Source: Rhexocercosporidium sp. MPI-PUGE-AT-0058 (Eukaryota; Ascomycota; Leotiomycetes; Helotiales). From it: a stretch of DNA of 64,000 nt. The stretch lies in NCBI GenBank assembly GCA_020746875.1, contig JAGTJL010000005.1, forward strand, positions 558,001 to 622,000. The letters run 5' to 3'. Shown piece after piece: positions 61,203 to 64,000 of the stretch. The first letter of the stretch is position 1. Every line of letters starts with the position of its first letter. Under the pieces are notes generated by a model. It had not been told where the DNA came from, did not search any database, and saw only the letters and a list, made by a program, of their open reading frames with translations. Both the position numbers and the translations under genes were made by a program.

Positions 61203-61910
61203 GATATCAATCAGCCTGTGATTGTTATGATTTTTTGAGATCTTTTTAAATGCCGCAGTTGTATTTCCCAACCGTGATCTTCCGCAACCAGATAATTCTT
61301 CATTCCACCAACAAAAACAAGCTTCTGTGGAATTGGACTGGGTGGCTGTGTTCGTGGGGTTGCATTGTGAGTCTTGCGGATGTGAGGGAGCGGCGTCAAC
61401 CATGATAAGCGGGCGGCGGTGCTAGGCTAAATGACTACCATAGCGTCAGTTGACTCAACCGGTGTCACAATGAGTAAGAAGCCACTAAGCTAAGGCAATC
61501 TCTTTCCCGTCAGGCAGCGATTTTTCAAAAGTACTTTTGTTTTCGGTATGCGTAGACTTGCTTGATATTTCTTGGGTTCCGTAGGGCATCGTAATTCGGG
61601 AGCCTGAAAAGCGGGGTGCCGATTCATCATCCGGTGATGAAAGCGACAAATCGGAGATTTTTCTTTGATCTTGATGCGGCAGGGTCATGGCGTGGTTTGG
61701 GACTCTGGGAGTCTAGTGAGGAGTAATAGGTTGGTTTTGGGGCGCCCTTGGATGTATCTAGTAATAAAATGTGATCTGCTTGTGGATGGCGTGGCTTGCT
61801 TCGCCTACTTTCCAAGGCAGCGGAGGTTGGTACGCGGTGTGTTGCGTTGTTTGTTTTCGTTTTTCTTACTTCTTTAATTTCAATTTCAGAGTCGAGGTGG
61901 GTGGAGAGGG

Positions 61911-61920
61911 ATATATAAGT
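61911..61920 (+). promoter_or_regulatory. TATA box of the Ser-rich protein gene
   Basis: GATATATAAG lies about 170 bp upstream of the ATG at 62089. The leader between is CA-rich (ACCAACACTTGATCATCAAATC and similar), typical of strongly expressed fungal genes. Confidence 0.6.
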
Positions 61921-62088
61921 CTTCAGAGAGCCGCCGTGAATGAATTCTTTCCTCAGAGCAAAGCATTCAAGCATATCAGCCACCAATCAATCCTCATTTG
62001 ATCTCATCAGACCAACACTTGATCATCAAATCAACGCTTCTCAACATAACCCCTTTACTCAAACAACAACTACCTCACTACACACAAA

Positions 62089-62451
62089 ATGCCCTCCCAA
62101 TCAGCCACCCAAAGCTCCCAAGCAAACTTCACCTCCCCCTCCCAAAAATCCCAAACCTCCCAGAGACAAACCTACGCACCCTCAATCCAATCCACAACCT
62201 CCTCCATGCAATCCTCCAAACCTCTCCTCGGCACGGAATCTTCCTACTCCTCATCAAAGAACTCCAAAGCATGGACGAAGACGAAGAAATTCCTCTCTTC
62301 TCTCGGCGAGCCACCGACTGCCGAGTACGATCGCCAGCAGGACGCGAAGAAGGGGAATAAGACGGATGGGAGGGAGGCGTTTGGTGCTGTGAACTATGGC
62401 CCGTATCGGACGAGTACGTTTGGTGGGGAGAGGGCCCTGGGGAGGATATGA
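62089..62451 (+). CDS. Small Ser-rich hypothetical protein
   Basis: A single exon of 120 residues starting MPSQSATQSSQANFTS. The first 55 residues are almost entirely Ser, Gln, Thr and Pro; the rest is basic with KNSKAWTKTKKFLSSLGEPPTAEYDRQ and ends YRTSTFGGERALGRI. No signal peptide or membrane segment. I know no function. The strong-looking promoter, CA-rich leader and good codon continuity argue for a real, well-expressed gene. It may be one of the short stress- or conidia-associated proteins of ascomycetes, a guess. Confidence 0.7.
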   Translation: MPSQSATQSSQANFTSPSQKSQTSQRQTYAPSIQSTTSSMQSSKPLLGTESSYSSSKNSKAWTKTKKFLSSLGEPPTAEYDRQQDAKKGNKTDGREAFGAVNYGPYRTSTFGGERALGRI

Positions 62452-62899
62452 GTTGTTGTCGTTGTTGAAGGGGATAACTCGATTTGATGGGTACTGGATG
62501 TGAGCGTGCTCAGTGGTTGAGCTTGTGGCGTGTACACGGCGTTTTTGAGCGATGAGTTGGAAGAAGGATACTGGTCTTTCAAGGTTTCTTTTTTTTTCGT
62601 TCTGTCAGGACATCGTCGAATTGAAGCAGTCCACATTAGCGAATAGCCGTGTTTATATTTGGATCTACCCTTTGTAGAGAATGCAAACTTTCCCGATCTA
62701 CTCAGTCACTTGAAGTCTGCAAATAAAGTACGAACATGCTCATGAGGCTGCTGATACTATGACTAGCATGCAGACTAAACCATGGCATCAAGACTCTGAA
62801 TAAATTAGCAATCAGATATCATTGATGTTTACACACTTGCTACCAAATTAGCACCCGCATTCCGTGTCAACTCTACTACTAGTGGAGAGTTCAATACCA
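62452..62899. other. Intergenic between convergent genes
   Basis: 3' flanks only; no other signal. Confidence 0.6.
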
Positions 62900-63937
62900 T
62901 CACACGCTCGGAAACAACAGCGAAAAATCCCAAATAGGCTCCAAAGCGTAGAAATCCTCCTCATTCAACATCGAATCTAAGCCCTCAAACAAATTCGGAT
63001 GAGGATCCGGGATGACTGAATCGTTCGATGGCGGAGGAGAAACAAGAGCTTGGCCCTGCTTGTCAGGGACCATCGAGCTCTCGAGAGCAGCACGCAACGA
63101 TTCCGCTCGTTTCAGAATGAAAGATCCTTGGACGTGCACCATATGGCTGTCATCGAATCCTACTTGTAGATCTGCCATGAGCTGGGCAGTTTCGATGACG
63201 TTGTCTAGAATGTCGAAGATGTTCGGTATGATGGAAGCGTAAGTCTGACAGACGGATATGATGAAGAGGCAGCAGAACGAGTCCATCACGCAGGCTGTAT
63301 CGTCGACATAACGAAGCCTGTCTTTTTGGATCGGGCTACGGCCCAAGGGCCACTCGAGGACTTGATTCGCACACGATACGCACCGTCGGATCTGGTCTTT
63401 CTGCAAAGGGGTGAGGCTATGGGAGGAGTTTCGGAGGAACTTTATGGCGTAGGATGTGATGCAGAATCGAGTGAAACGAGCGGTAAAGTCAAGGAATGTG
63501 CCTTGCTCCGATGCCTGGATGAACTCTGACCATTTCTGGTACCAAGCGTCGATTTCTCTATCGGTATCTCGTAGAACTGCTTCGACGGAGTTTTCATCGA
63601 CTGCCTCCGATGCATCGGGGAGAGCCCACCACTCTCCAAGCCGGGGATGTTGTGCGCTTGCCTAGGAGACATCCATCAGAACACCCCGTTCATGAGTCGC
63701 GATAAAACATGGACTTACCTTCTCCCAGATCAAATTGAGATCTATCTGACCGAACAGATTACAGTTGTAAGATGGCATCTGCTCTCCAATGTCCTTCATC
63801 AACAAAGGCGCTGCGCGAATGGAAGAGTCTATATGGATCGTCGGAGGCGTGCCGCTAACAATAGACGTGCTTTTAAAAGTGTCAGCGAAGCAAAGGGTGC
63901 CAGTCAGAAGTCTCATACTAATGTGAAGTGCCAAACA
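62900..63937 (-). CDS. Fungal transcription-factor-like protein, 3' part only
   Basis: Two exons, about 63937-63719 and 63661-62900, with a 57-bp intron, give about 325 C-terminal residues. The 5' part lies beyond the window edge (an acceptor, TTAG, sits at about 63940). Residues resemble the fungal-specific domain of Zn2Cys6 factors: RLLTGTLCFADTF, IHIDSSIRAAPLLMKDI, WQKWSEFI-like helices, LTPLQKDQIRRCVSCANQVL, CVMDSFCCLFIISVC and the C-terminal motif LDSMLNEEDFYALEPIWDFS, an acidic/aromatic tail that could be an activation domain. The DNA-binding domain cannot be seen here. A transcription-factor identity is likely but not proven. Confidence 0.65.
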
Positions 63938-64000
63938 TAGACAGCCAGCAGATATACTTCTGATATGCTCTGGTTTCCGTGATCCCTTCTGGATTCGACC

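Larger units (their letters stand above)
59638..62088. other. Intergenic, with poly-C tract and promoter
   Basis: No coding gene seen. Contains a 32-base C run (61169-61200) and the TATA element of the next gene. ORFs near 60522-61114 are short and lack motifs. Confidence 0.5.

Overview
The window is nuclear DNA of a filamentous ascomycete. Most genes are interrupted by 44-130 bp GT-AG introns with CTAAC/CTGAC-like branch points. The gene set (Zn2Cys6 regulators, WSC and Fet3-type multicopper oxidase domains, fungal complex I and Pol III subunits) and the HeLo-like/ankyrin and small Cys-rich families point to a Leotiomycetes-like fungus; that class-level placement is an inference from family resemblance. 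All gene models were spliced by eye and checked for reading-frame phase.

Layout. 1-7.4 kb is gene-poor and AT-rich: one small Cys-rich protein gene and a HeLo-like_N/ankyrin/transmembrane gene, the latter bracketed by a 38-bp inverted repeat. 7.4-18.7 kb looks like a galactoside-utilisation cluster: secreted GH5 hydrolase, intracellular GH2 beta-galactosidase, divergent MFS lactose-permease-like transporter and a Zn2Cys6 regulator. The GH2 gene carries a one-base frameshift in a five-base homopolymer. 19.2-29.2 kb holds housekeeping genes: pirin, a SET-domain protein, a complex I accessory subunit, a small chromodomain protein, the ER exchange factor Sil1 and a Pho84/Git1-type transporter. 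29.2-33.4 kb is an intergenic stretch with microsatellites. 33.5-35.3 kb has a poorly resolved spliced gene and a kinase-like (APH) gene that also needs one extra base. 36.9-51.1 kb holds SNM1/PSO2, a sterol-regulator-like Zn2Cys6 factor, cystathionine gamma-lyase, a one-pass membrane Cys-rich protein, Pol III subunit RPC25 and a NUFIP/CCCH protein. 51.1-54.1 kb is non-coding.

The most unusual gene is at 54.15-59.64 kb: fifteen exons in consistent phase encode a secreted protein of about 1585 residues. It joins a beta-propeller-like region, Ig/ASH-like beta domains, a WSC carbohydrate-binding domain and a complete four-copper-motif multicopper oxidase. WSC and oxidase lie in one uninterrupted exon of 2846 bp, so this join is not a product of gene prediction. 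The right end has a 32-base poly-C tract, a small Ser-rich protein gene with a clear TATA box, and the 3' part of another regulator-like gene running off the window.

How the genes work together: the permease would import lactose or another galactoside, the cytosolic GH2 enzyme (no signal peptide) would cleave it, and the Zn2Cys6 protein would be the local switch. If the frameshift is real, the pathway is disabled at its hydrolytic step.
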